Source: a virus
Virus record (IMG/VR): IMGVR_UViG_3300046536_000197
Location: 1 to 46,232 of that record
Reading direction: 5' to 3' (one strand)
Length of the DNA stretch: 46,232 bases
Positions 1 through 6,212 of the stretch are shown one piece after another (the stretch's first letter is position 1; every line of letters begins with the position of its first letter). The notes under the pieces are model-generated. The model did not search any database, was not told where the DNA came from, and worked only from the letters and a program-made list of their open reading frames with translations. Position numbers and translations under genes: made by a program.

Positions 1-2
1 AG

Positions 3-254
3 GTCTTCGTCCAGGCCCAGTTGCCCGACCCGGCCGCCCAGCGCGCCATCGGCGTCGACCCGGCCACCCACAACGCCGGTCTGGTCGTCGTGACCCCGGA
101 GGAGGCCGCCAAGCACCCCGGTGGCCCGGAGGCCGACGACCGCCTCGCCGGTACCGCTGTCTACGAGGGCACCCGCAACGCTGGCACCGCGACGGCTCCA
201 GGCGCCACCAACGCCCCAGCCATCGCCTCCACGGTCGAGAACGTCCCGGCCTGA
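3..254 (+). CDS. C-terminal part of an unknown protein (5' end outside window)
   Basis: An open frame runs from the left edge to a TGA at 252-254, so only the last 83 residues are visible. The segment begins VFVQAQLPD, continues through a mixed polar stretch with GLVVVTPEEAAKHPGG, and ends in an Ala/Thr/Pro/Asn-rich low-complexity tail. No motif is recognisable. A hairpin terminator follows directly, so this is the last gene of a transcription unit entering from the left. The alanine/threonine-rich tail could be a flexible extension of a structural or surface protein, but that is only a guess. Confidence 0.55.
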   Translation, partial: VFVQAQLPDPAAQRAIGVDPATHNAGLVVVTPEEAAKHPGGPEADDRLAGTAVYEGTRNAGTATAPGATNAPAIASTVENVPA

Positions 255-269
255 TCCAAGCAGCCCCAA

Positions 270-301
270 AGCCCCTGCTTCCCGTCACCGGGGCAGGGGC
301 T
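270..301 (+). terminator. Hairpin terminator after the left-edge gene
   Basis: A 9-bp perfect stem AGCCCCTGC (270-278) / GCAGGGGCT (293-301) encloses a 14-base loop. No T-run follows, which is common in high-GC actinobacterial terminators. It lies between a stop codon and the ribosome binding site of the next gene. Confidence 0.55.
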
Positions 302-321
302 GCTGCATATAAGGAGACACA

Positions 322-765
322 GTGGCAAGACGAGGCCCACGCGGGCCCAACAAGCGCAGCAGCGACTTCGAACAACTCAGCCTGTTCTCGATGTCCTCCG
401 ATCCCGAGCCGCCCCGCACAACCCCCACACCCCGGCCGGGATCCCGACGGGTGATGTCCGAGGAACTGGCCGACGCAATTCAGTTGGCCAAGGACGGCGA
501 CGACACGGACCTCCTCCCATACCAGCCGACCCCCTCTATCAATCCGCCGCGCCCGAGAACTCTTGCCGCTGGTTACGACAGGGATTCTCAGACGCTACGG
601 GTCCGATTCAGGAATGGGCAGGTCTACGGCTACTACAACGTCCCACCGAATGTCTGGCGGAACTTCAAGCGAGTGAAGAGTCCCGGCCGTGCGATCAACC
701 GGACACTGAACAACTTCCCCTACGCGCCGGAGCACGATCTCGACGAACCCACAGGCGTGAACTGA
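322..765 (+). CDS. KTSC-domain protein
   Basis: 147 aa, GTG start with an AAGGAG ribosome binding site at 311-316. The N-terminal half is basic and proline-rich (RRGPRGPNKRSS, then PRTTPTPRPGS) and looks disordered. Residues about 80-140 match the KTSC family: a short beta-rich module with a GYDRDSQTLRVRF strand, NGQVYGYYNVPP and a C-terminal helix with SPGRAINRTL. KTSC domains occur alone or at the ends of phage and bacterial proteins and are proposed to bind nucleic acid, without firm biochemical proof. The gene follows a terminator and precedes a hairpin-covered start, so it may be transcribed separately. Confidence 0.7.
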   Translation: MARRGPRGPNKRSSDFEQLSLFSMSSDPEPPRTTPTPRPGSRRVMSEELADAIQLAKDGDDTDLLPYQPTPSINPPRPRTLAAGYDRDSQTLRVRFRNGQVYGYYNVPPNVWRNFKRVKSPGRAINRTLNNFPYAPEHDLDEPTGVN

Positions 766-793
766 TTTACCATTTCCGGCCGCCCGCGCAATA

Positions 794-830
794 GGCTCCA
801 TGTCATGCCTGAAACCCGTGACATGGGGCC
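794..830 (+). repeat. Inverted repeat over the start of the 805 gene
   Basis: GGCTCCATGTCA (794-805) pairs with TGACATGGGGCC (819-830) at 11 of 12 positions around a 13-base loop. The first possible start codon (805) is at the edge of the left arm and the second (823) lies in the right arm. It belongs to a set of start-codon hairpins in this window. Confidence 0.55.
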
Positions 831-1110
831 TTTCTTCGCCCACACCGTAAACCTCACGCCGGAGGCGCCCCTCATTCACCGGGCCCCTACCGACGAGATC
901 GAGCCGCCATACCGGCGCTCCAATTCCGTGATCATCAAGATATGGCCAGGAAAGGGAATCGTCCTCGGCCGCTGGCGCCACACCTGGCGCAATGAGAGCG
1001 ACGCCCTTTACACCGCCCTCCAGGGATACGGAAACGCGCTGTCGACCGACGACATCCGCGACCACGCCCACAGATTCGACGAGGGAGCAGACGATGCCCT
1101 CCTCACCTGA
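805..1110 (+). CDS. Hypothetical protein with start codon in an inverted repeat
   Basis: 101 aa if started at ATG 805; a second in-frame ATG at 823 would give 95 aa. No family is recognised. The sequence has a hydrophobic beta pattern (NSVIIKIWPGKGIVLGRWRH) followed by helices, so a small globular cytoplasmic protein is likely. There is no convincing Shine-Dalgarno before either start. The first ATG sits about 8 bases after a TAGGCT that could serve as a -10 element, so a leaderless mRNA is possible. Both ATGs fall inside the inverted repeat 794-830. The next gene overlaps its 3' end. Confidence 0.55.
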   Translation: MPETRDMGPFFAHTVNLTPEAPLIHRAPTDEIEPPYRRSNSVIIKIWPGKGIVLGRWRHTWRNESDALYTALQGYGNALSTDDIRDHAHRFDEGADDALLT

Positions 1111-1213
1111 CAACACCGAGGACGAGAAGGCAGCGGCCCGACGGGTCGTGGCCAGCCGGACAGAAGACACGGAAGAGGAGTTCGAGGTCCTGTGCGCTCT
1201 TGGGCTGATGTGA
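1094..1213 (+). CDS. Small acidic hypothetical protein
   Basis: 39 aa, ATG start, overlapping the 3' end of the preceding gene by 17 bases, with GAGGGAG at 1081-1087 as ribosome binding site. The product is rich in Glu and Asp (EDEKAAARR, EDTEEEFEVLCALG) and probably one helix. No family is recognised. The tight overlaps on both sides argue for a real translationally coupled gene. Confidence 0.45.
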   Translation: MPSSPDNTEDEKAAARRVVASRTEDTEEEFEVLCALGLM

Positions 1214-1452
1214 AGCGCGCCCTGCGGGGTGGCGAGGAGAAGATCGACCCGGTCCGGGAGAAGGTGGCCAAGAGGCTCGACCGGCTGCCGACCGGGGACG
1301 TACTCAACTGGGCGGACGAGGTCGGTAGCGGGATGGCGCGGGCCCTGGACGACTACCGCAAGCAGGCCACCCCGGAGAGTCTGCTGGAGGCCCACCGTGG
1401 TGCACAGTCCCTGCTCGGCGTCCTGGACGTCCTCAGCAAGCGCGAGGCATGA
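1192..1452 (+). CDS. Small hypothetical helical protein
   Basis: 86 aa from GTG 1192; GTG 1210, which overlaps the preceding stop as ATGTGA, is an alternative giving 80 aa. The sequence is mostly helical and charged, with VREKVAKRLDRL and a C-terminal QSLLGVLDVLSKREA. No known domain is recognised. It is the last gene of the left + strand cluster and is followed at once by a strong hairpin shared with the convergent serine recombinase gene. Confidence 0.5.
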   Translation: MRSWADVKRALRGGEEKIDPVREKVAKRLDRLPTGDVLNWADEVGSGMARALDDYRKQATPESLLEAHRGAQSLLGVLDVLSKREA

Positions 1453-1454
1453 AA

Positions 1455-1490
1455 AAGGCCCCTCAGTCCCTGTAGCGGGAGAGGGGCCTT
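1455..1490 (+). terminator. Bidirectional terminator between convergent genes
   Basis: A 10-bp perfect stem AAGGCCCCTC (1455-1464) / GAGGGGCCTT (1481-1490) has an inner CCC/GGG extension and is bordered by A-rich sequence on the left and T-containing sequence on the right. It lies between the + strand gene ending at 1452 and the - strand recombinase ending at 1506, so it can stop transcription both ways. Confidence 0.75.
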
Positions 1491-1505
1491 CGTCGTTTCC
1501 GCAGG

Positions 1506-3533
1506 TCAGGCGGCCAATGCCTGCAACTTACTTTCAGCGTCGCAGCCGTACCGAATCCAAGAAGTCGGTGCCGCCAACTCGCTGACGGTAAGTGGCTCCG
1601 CCAGAGCGAGCCGGATGTCCAGCGCAGGCAGCCGCGCCGGGTCTCCGAGCGGGCTCCCCGGGTAGTCCCCGAGCAGGCTGACCGCCTTCTCCAGGTAGCC
1701 CTCGTCCACCATCTTCACGGCCATCTGCTTCAGGTTCGCCACCGTCGTCGGCAGGACCTCCTGCGGCAGCTCGTTCCACCGCAGAGCGTGCCGGGCCTTG
1801 TAGAACAGAGCCTCCAGCACCAGCCTCCGCGACACCCACCGCTTCGCGTCACGCGGCTCCGGCTGCGGGAAGATGTACGCGATCTGCTCCCACTGCTCAT
1901 CGGTCAAGGTGTCGGGGACCAGCCTCTCGTGGTCCATGAACCACTTCTCCACGACGCTCGGGCGCAGCACTCCAGTATTGGCCGACTCCTTGACGATCAC
2001 CTTGACGTCGAACAGCTCGATCACGTCTCGGCGCTGCCTCTCGGTCAGTTCCTCCAGGCGAGGGGAAATCTGGTCGGCCAGGGCCAAGACGTCCGCCACG
2101 CGCTGTTCCTCTTCCTCCGCCTTGACGAGCCAGCCCTGGACGGTCTTCAGCTCCTTTTCGAGGTCCTGCTCCTGCTTCACCAGGGTTGCTTTCACCTCCG
2201 CCACCATCTCCTGGTCGACCTTTCCGTCATCGTCGGTGAAGGCGTCGGAGGCAAGGAGGTTGAGCAGCTTCGTCTTTCGGGTCTTCCGCTTCTTCTCGAT
2301 GGCTGCTTCCAGCTCGTCGATACGGATCCGGTAGTTCTCCGAGCGCTCGGGAATCCCTCCGAGCCACTGGTCCGCGAGTGCCCGCAGGTTCTCGCGGTCC
2401 TTCAGGCCGATTGCGACGGCGTCCCACACGAATTTCTCGACGGCCTCGGCGTAGATCTGCGAGCAGCCGCACTTCTGCTTTCCACGGGTGCCGTGGCCGA
2501 CGGAGCCGTTGCAGCGGTAGACGGCAGAGCGTTCGTCTGCATGGTTCTGGGCTCCGGTGTAGCTGGATCCGCAGCGGGAGATGAGGCGCTTCGACAGGAG
2601 GTATTTGCGGTCGGTCGGGTTCGTCTTGGTCCACGACAGCCGCTTGACGGCCGCGCGGGCGGCGTTGACGCGCTCCTTGGGGAGGATCTGCGGCAGCTTG
2701 ATTTCGTGGGTCTCGCCGTGGACGAAGTTGCCGTCCTCGTCGACCTCGGCCTCGGACAGGCCACTCTCGGGGTCGCGGACGCGGACGTAGCCGAGCAGGG
2801 CGTTGCCCATGATGATCCTGCGGAGGGAGGTGGAGTTCCAGGGGCCTCCCATACGGGTGGGCCGGTTGAGTGCCATCAGCTTGTCGCAGGTCTCTGCGAG
2901 GTTCAGGCCCTCGTCGACCAGGCCCTCTACGGCGATCTCGATGGTGCGCTGCTCGTCCGTGTTCAGGACGGGGGTGGCGTCGCGACCCTTGCCTTCCAGC
3001 TTGATGCCGAACGGCGGGACGCCGAGGCCCCACTTGCCTTCGGCCAGCTTCGCTTCACGGCCGGACATGGTGCGTTCCTTGATCAGGACGTGTTCCATGT
3101 CTGCCATCCAGGACAGGATGGAGAGCATCAGCTTGAACATGTCGTCGTCGCTGTCGAGGCGACCGTCGGCGGACATGACGCGGACCTTGTGGGTCTTGGT
3201 GGTGTCGAACACCCACTGGTGGATGTCCTCCATGGTGCGTCCGATGCGGTCCAGCTTGGCGACCACGACGACGTCGATCAGTCCGGCCGCGATCATCGCG
3301 TTCATCTTGTCGAACTCGGGGCGGCTGGCCAGCTTGCCGGAGACGCCCCCGTCGGTGAAGACCTCGACGATCTCGTAGGGCTGGTTGGCGAACTTCAGGC
3401 CGATGAGGGCCCGGCTCATCTCGTCCTGCGTAGAGAGGCCGTAGCCCTCAAGCTGCTTGATGGTTGAAACGCGCAGGTAAATGGCGATACGCAGAGTTGC
3501 GCGACGCTGCCTGGGCAGGGTTGACTTACGCAC
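1506..3533 (-). CDS. Large serine recombinase (integrase) with IS5-transposase-like C-terminal domain
   Basis: 675 aa, GTG start with AAAGGAG six bases upstream. It should catalyse site-specific integration/excision. The N-terminal resolvase domain shows IAIYLRVSTIKQ with the catalytic serine at residue 23, and later DVVVVAKLDRIGRTMEDI with its conserved DRIGR. The recombinase domain follows (about 170-290). A zinc-ribbon-like segment (about 320-360, SRCGSSY ... YRCNG ... QKCGCSQ) lacks one cysteine of the usual first CxxC. A charged coiled coil lies at about 385-475. Unusually, residues about 540-590 (TLTDEQWEQIAYIFP ... LVLEALFYKARHALRWNELP) resemble the N-terminal domain of IS5-family transposases (DUF4096), without the DDE catalytic part. 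It is longer than phiC31-type integrases (roughly 600-615 aa). Confidence 0.9.
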   Translation of the reverse strand: MRKSTLPRQRRATLRIAIYLRVSTIKQLEGYGLSTQDEMSRALIGLKFANQPYEIVEVFTDGGVSGKLASRPEFDKMNAMIAAGLIDVVVVAKLDRIGRTMEDIHQWVFDTTKTHKVRVMSADGRLDSDDDMFKLMLSILSWMADMEHVLIKERTMSGREAKLAEGKWGLGVPPFGIKLEGKGRDATPVLNTDEQRTIEIAVEGLVDEGLNLAETCDKLMALNRPTRMGGPWNSTSLRRIIMGNALLGYVRVRDPESGLSEAEVDEDGNFVHGETHEIKLPQILPKERVNAARAAVKRLSWTKTNPTDRKYLLSKRLISRCGSSYTGAQNHADERSAVYRCNGSVGHGTRGKQKCGCSQIYAEAVEKFVWDAVAIGLKDRENLRALADQWLGGIPERSENYRIRIDELEAAIEKKRKTRKTKLLNLLASDAFTDDDGKVDQEMVAEVKATLVKQEQDLEKELKTVQGWLVKAEEEEQRVADVLALADQISPRLEELTERQRRDVIELFDVKVIVKESANTGVLRPSVVEKWFMDHERLVPDTLTDEQWEQIAYIFPQPEPRDAKRWVSRRLVLEALFYKARHALRWNELPQEVLPTTVANLKQMAVKMVDEGYLEKAVSLLGDYPGSPLGDPARLPALDIRLALAEPLTVSELAAPTSWIRYGCDAESKLQALAA

Positions 3534-3561
3534 GGCGGTCTCCTTTACAGACTGCTACTTA

Positions 3562-3597
3562 GAGACCCCGGCTGGCTCCTATCCCAGCCGGGGTCTC
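3562..3597 (-). terminator. Strong terminator between the 55-aa gene and the serine recombinase
   Basis: A 14-bp perfect stem, GAGACCCCGGCTGG (3562-3575) / CCAGCCGGGGTCTC (3584-3597), has an 8-base loop. It lies between the stop of the - strand gene at 3646 and the start of the serine recombinase at 3533, so the recombinase probably has its own promoter or depends on read-through. Confidence 0.75.
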
Positions 3598-3645
3598 GTG
3601 CTGTCTGGGAGACTACCTGATGTCAAGAGGTTTCTTCAGGGCCTT

Positions 3646-3813
3646 TTACGCAGCGGTCTCCTCCCCGGGACGGGGTCCGAAGAGGATGTGGGCCAGGCGC
3701 TGACGCTCCTCGTTGCTCCAGTGGCGCCGGGTGATCGTCAGGGTGCTCTTGGGCTGCTCCGCGCGGGAGCTGGTATTAAGCGGCGTGAGGTCGATGACCG
3801 TGACGTTGTCCAT
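3646..3813 (-). CDS. Small hypothetical protein carrying the CTTAATACC motif
   Basis: 55 aa on the - strand, ATG at 3813-3811, TAA at 3648-3646. It begins MDNVTVIDLTPLNTSS and contains the basic segment TLTITRRHWSNEERQRLAHILFG, a possible helix pair. No family is recognised. Support for a real gene: an upstream promoter candidate facing left, a strong terminator just downstream, GC-biased third positions, and the only - strand copy of the dispersed CTTAATAYC word in the coding orientation. Its place between two integrases and beside divergent promoters would suit a recombination directionality factor or regulator, but nothing in the sequence proves either. Confidence 0.6.
   Translation of the reverse strand: MDNVTVIDLTPLNTSSRAEQPKSTLTITRRHWSNEERQRLAHILFGPRPGEETAA
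3772..3780 (-). repeat. CTTAATAYC copy (-)
   Basis: CTTAATACC on the - strand, in frame (LNT) inside the 55-aa gene. It is the only copy on this strand and still follows the coding direction. Confidence 0.75.
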
Positions 3814-3837
3814 GCCGAGGACCGTACTACGGCTTAC

Positions 3838-3866
3838 GGATTACGTCTACGCAAGTGCATTGCCAA
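3838..3866 (-). promoter_or_regulatory. Leftward promoter candidate for the 55-aa gene
   Basis: On the - strand TTGGCA (3866-3861) and TAATCC (3843-3838) are spaced by 17 bases. The -10 is imperfect at its last base. Its -35 overlaps the -35 of the rightward integrase promoter, and two copies of or near the AAGNCGTART word (3826-3836 and 3840-3850, both - strand) lie over and after the -10. Confidence 0.4.
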
Positions 3867-3888
3867 ATGTGCTTGACGTCGGTACGAT
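3860..3888 (+). promoter_or_regulatory. Promoter of the tyrosine recombinase gene
   Basis: TTGCCA (3860-3865), 17-base spacer, TACGAT (3883-3888), which fits the actinobacterial housekeeping sigma consensus. The start point would fall near 3895, leaving a leader of about 27 bases with an AGGAGG ribosome binding site at 3912-3917. It overlaps the leftward promoter at the -35. Confidence 0.6.
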
Positions 3889-3921
3889 CGAGCGCAGCAG
3901 CACCCCGCAACAGGAGGAAGC

Positions 3922-4995
3922 GTGAACATCGCACTGCGCAGCGCCATCGACGAGTACCTGGGCAACCGGCGGGCCGGTAAGGCCGACAACACGATGCGCG
4001 CGGACGACAACCTGCTGCCCCGCTTCGCCGACCACGTCGGCAACCCCGAGTTCTCCGACCTCACCCCTGAGCAGGTCCGGGACTTCTTCTACGGCGACGG
4101 CGGCCTGATGGACATCCACGTCACCCGCATCAAGGGCCAGCAGCTCCGGGCGGCCGTGGGCCCGAGCACGCACAACCACTACCGCAAGCGGCTCGCCCTG
4201 TTCTTCGGCTACTCCCACGCCCGGGGCCTGGCGCCTCGCAACGACTACCTGTGCCTGGTCGACCCGCTGCCCGAGGTGCGCAAGCAGCGCATGCAGCCCG
4301 CGCCGGGCATCCTGCTCCAGCTCCTGGACCAGGCCGAGTGCGCCATGCACCGCGCGTACCTGGCTACGGCGGTGAACACCGCGTGCCGCGCGAGCGAGCT
4401 GGTGAACCTGCGCGTCGGCGACGTCGACTTCGCGGCCTCCGAGGTCTTCGTGACCGTGATCAAGACCAAGGAGGAGGACGAGATGCCACTGACCGCCGAC
4501 CTGGAGAGGGAGCTGCGCATCTGGTTCGAGGAGTACGCGGCACTGCTCGGGCGCCCGCTGCGGGCAGACGACTACCTCTTCCCGGCGCGCTCGGGCAACC
4601 AGATCAAGACGCACTACCTGGACCCGGCCACGGGGAAGCGTGTGTACGAGCGGACCCCGTTCGTCTACCACGCCGACCGGCCGGTGGAGCGTACGGAGAA
4701 GATCGTCAAGGGTGCGCTGGCCAAGCTGGGCCTGCCGACCCGGTACGAGGGCACGCACACGGTGCGCAGGGCGGTGGCTCGCGCGTACTTCGACCAGCTC
4801 GCCGAGGACGCGGGATACGACGCGGCACTGCGTACGGTCTCCGCGCTGCTGCACCACTCGTCCATGACGACCACGGAGCGGTACCTGGGGCTGTCGAGCG
4901 AGAAGCGGCGCCGGGACGAGACGATGAAGGGCCGGGCGTTCCTGACCGCGATGGTCTCCCAGGAGAACGTCGTACCGCTGCGCTCGGTGCGATGA
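3922..4995 (+). CDS. Tyrosine recombinase (phage integrase family)
   Basis: 357 aa, GTG start with AGGAGG five bases upstream. It should cut and rejoin DNA through a 3'-phosphotyrosine, here probably for integration, excision or resolution. The N-terminal SAM-like core-binding domain spans about 1-110 (IDEYLGNRRAGKADNTMRADDNL). The catalytic domain carries R156 (CRASELVNLRVGD), H279 and R282 (HTVRR), H311/H312 (LLHHSSMTTT) and nucleophile Y321 (ERYLG), so the active site looks complete. There is no obvious N-terminal arm-type domain, which makes it closer to XerC/D-like enzymes than to lambda Int. A terminator follows. Having this and a serine integrase within 3.5 kb is unusual; which one integrates the phage cannot be told from sequence alone. 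Confidence 0.9.
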   Translation: MNIALRSAIDEYLGNRRAGKADNTMRADDNLLPRFADHVGNPEFSDLTPEQVRDFFYGDGGLMDIHVTRIKGQQLRAAVGPSTHNHYRKRLALFFGYSHARGLAPRNDYLCLVDPLPEVRKQRMQPAPGILLQLLDQAECAMHRAYLATAVNTACRASELVNLRVGDVDFAASEVFVTVIKTKEEDEMPLTADLERELRIWFEEYAALLGRPLRADDYLFPARSGNQIKTHYLDPATGKRVYERTPFVYHADRPVERTEKIVKGALAKLGLPTRYEGTHTVRRAVARAYFDQLAEDAGYDAALRTVSALLHHSSMTTTERYLGLSSEKRRRDETMKGRAFLTAMVSQENVVPLRSVR

Positions 4996-5002
4996 CATGA
5001 CG

Positions 5003-5032
5003 AAGGCCCCTGCCGAACCCGACAGGGGCCTT
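5003..5032 (+). terminator. Bidirectional terminator after the tyrosine recombinase
   Basis: A 10-bp perfect stem AAGGCCCCTG (5003-5012) / CAGGGGCCTT (5023-5032) with a 10-base loop lies 8 bases after the integrase stop and upstream (in + coordinates) of the convergent gene ending at 5053. Confidence 0.75.
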
Positions 5033-5052
5033 ACGTGTGTCTGCGGGCTGCG

Positions 5053-5307
5053 TCAGACGATGTACTTGAAGAACAGGCCGAGGACGAGGATGACGGCGAC
5101 GGCGAACGCGGCCTGCTTGATGCCCTGCCAGGAGAGGTCACCGTCGCCCGCAGGAGCGCCGTACTGCTGCTGGGTGTAGAAGTCGTGCTGCTCGCGCATC
5201 AACTGGTGCTGCTGCGCGTCCAGGGTGGGGTCGTAGCCCTCCGGCGGTGCCGGGTTGACCGCGTTGCCCACCTGGTGGCTTATCGACTCCAGTCCGAACC
5301 TATCCAT
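5053..5307 (-). CDS. Small tail-anchored membrane protein
   Basis: 84 aa on the - strand from ATG 5307 (MDRFGLESISHQ). A polar, Gln- and Pro-rich region with PPEGYDPTLDAQQHQLMREQHDFYTQQQYG is followed by one C-terminal membrane segment, AAFAVAVILVLGLFFKYIV, ending at the last residue. The layout is that of a C-tail-anchored inner-membrane protein with its N-terminus in the cytoplasm. Its ATG overlaps the stop of the upstream gene (ATGGATAG), so the two are translationally coupled. Function is unknown; superinfection exclusion or envelope alteration during lysogeny would fit a small membrane protein next to the integrases, but this is inference. Confidence 0.65.
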   Translation of the reverse strand: MDRFGLESISHQVGNAVNPAPPEGYDPTLDAQQHQLMREQHDFYTQQQYGAPAGDGDLSWQGIKQAAFAVAVILVLGLFFKYIV

Positions 5308-5518
5308 GGTCTTCTCCGTCCACGTAACGCTGTGCTCGGCTCCGCAGCGGAGAGGTGCGGTCCCACACGTGCCAGCGCCCCCCACAGACCGGATCAAGTC
5401 CGTAGGCTACCTCCTGGGGAAATCCGGGCACACTGGGGCGCTCGGTTTTAGGTTCTTCGGAGAGGTCCCGACCGCACTTAGGGCAGGTCTCCGGGTCTCG
5501 CATCGGCCACATGCCCAT
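5300..5518 (-). CDS. Small zinc-finger-like protein
   Basis: 72 aa on the - strand, ATG 5518 with AAGGAG six bases upstream. Residues 12-15 form a CPKCGRDL knuckle, and a later CGGRWHVW supplies a third cysteine and a histidine, so one zinc could be bound (C-x2-C ... C-x4-H). The rest is polar with several Pro. The gene overlaps the following membrane-protein gene by 8 bases and is driven by the leftward member of the divergent promoter pair at 5546-5598. It may be a small DNA- or protein-binding regulator; no family is recognised. Confidence 0.6.
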   Translation of the reverse strand: MGMWPMRDPETCPKCGRDLSEEPKTERPSVPGFPQEVAYGLDPVCGGRWHVWDRTSPLRSRAQRYVDGEDHG

Positions 5519-5545
5519 TGCAGTCTCCTTCTTCCGTTGATCTCC

Positions 5546-5575
5546 ACTCTACGCGCTCGTCAAGCGGGTTGTCGA
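5546..5575 (-). promoter_or_regulatory. Leftward promoter of the 5518-5053 operon
   Basis: On the - strand TCGACA (5575-5570) and TAGAGT (5551-5546) are 18 bases apart. The -35 overlaps the -35 of the rightward promoter for the 5629 operon, so the two promoters probably compete or share control. Confidence 0.45.
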
Positions 5576-5598
5576 GACCGCTTGCATAGGTGTAGCCT
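5569..5598 (+). promoter_or_regulatory. Rightward promoter of the 5629 operon
   Basis: TTGTCG (5569-5574), 18-base spacer, TAGCCT (5593-5598). A ribosome binding site GGAGGA precedes ATG 5629. It would start transcription of the pre-terminase genes and possibly the head genes. Confidence 0.5.
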
Positions 5599-5628
5599 CG
5601 TAGATCAGTAAAGGTCTAGGAGGACGGT

Positions 5629-5910
5629 ATGGACGAGCTGGCAGAGGGACGCACGGTACACGCGCGGATCCCCTACATCCACGACAAGGAGATCCACATC
5701 TCCACCGTCCAGAGCCCCCAGGACGGCCTGTTCGTGGACGCCCGGGAGTTCATCCCGAGCAAGGAGTTCTACGGCCGAGGTCTCACGTTCCCGATCGGGA
5801 TGCTGGACGACGTCCTGAAGGGCTTCGAGAGTGCCTGGCACGAGAACGGCGGCGGTGACTTCGGCGAGGAGAACGAGACCGAGGACCGCCTGAAGGGCGT
5901 GGCCGGATGA
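5629..5910 (+). CDS. Hypothetical protein before the terminase genes
   Basis: 93 aa, ATG with AGGAGGA just upstream. The core is beta-rich (ARIPYIHDKEIHISTVQSPQ, GLFVDAREFIP) and ends in a helix (IGMLDDVLKGFESAWHENG) plus an acidic tail. The FVDAREF ... GRGLTFPIGMLDDVLKGF pattern is reminiscent of the PC4/p15 single-strand-DNA-binding fold, but the match is loose and I do not assign it. The stop overlaps the next start (ATGA), so it forms an operon with the zinc/HTH protein. Position suggests a role in DNA packaging or regulation. Confidence 0.6.
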   Translation: MDELAEGRTVHARIPYIHDKEIHISTVQSPQDGLFVDAREFIPSKEFYGRGLTFPIGMLDDVLKGFESAWHENGGGDFGEENETEDRLKGVAG

Positions 5911-6173
5911 GCGCAGACGAGAAGGTTGTGGAGGTCCGGTGCCGGGGGTGCTGGCGCCTGCTCGGCGTGGCCAAGAAGGATGCCCCGGTCTACTGCGACG
6001 AGATGTGCTACCGGGACTTCCCGGCCGTGTCCACCGAGGCGCGCGACGCGCTCGTGGAGGCCGTCTACTACAAGGGCCGGTACACCTACGACCGCCTGGG
6101 AGACATGTTCGGCTTCACCCGCCAGCGGGCGCAGCAGATCGTGAGTAAGAGGGACATCCGCAAGGCATCCTGA
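5907..6173 (+). CDS. Zinc-finger plus helix-turn-helix DNA-binding protein
   Basis: 88 aa, ATG overlapping the preceding stop by 4 bases. Residues about 11-35 hold CRGC ... CDEMC, a four-cysteine zinc site; residues about 58-85 (YTYDRLGDMFGFTRQRAQQIVSKRDI) form a helix-turn-helix like sigma-factor region 4, with GFTRQRAQQI as recognition helix. The gene sits immediately upstream of the large terminase gene, where a small terminase is usually found. It could be that, or a transcription regulator of late genes. It is smaller than most small terminases (120-180 aa), so the regulator reading is equally likely. Confidence 0.7.
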   Translation: MSADEKVVEVRCRGCWRLLGVAKKDAPVYCDEMCYRDFPAVSTEARDALVEAVYYKGRYTYDRLGDMFGFTRQRAQQIVSKRDIRKAS

Positions 6174-6196
6174 AGGGGTTGTCAACCCATAATTAC

Positions 6197-6207
6197 AAAG
6201 CCGTAGT
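6197..6207 (+). promoter_or_regulatory. AAGNCGTART motif copy upstream of the terminase
   Basis: AAAGCCGTAGT lies between the HTH gene and the terminase hairpin, 10 bases upstream of a TAATCT that could be a -10. It is one of seven intergenic copies of AAGNCGTART in this window. Confidence 0.4.
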
Positions 6208-6212
6208 CAGGA

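Noticed and set aside
1788-3467. Long antisense open frame opposite the serine recombinase (559 codons)
   Set aside because: High-GC genes give long open frames on the opposite strand; the recombinase has clear motifs and its own ribosome binding site, whereas the antisense product has low-complexity composition.
3534-5052. attP core sites for either integrase
   Set aside because: No tRNA-like segment or convincing arm repeats could be recognised by eye; needs comparison with host junctions.
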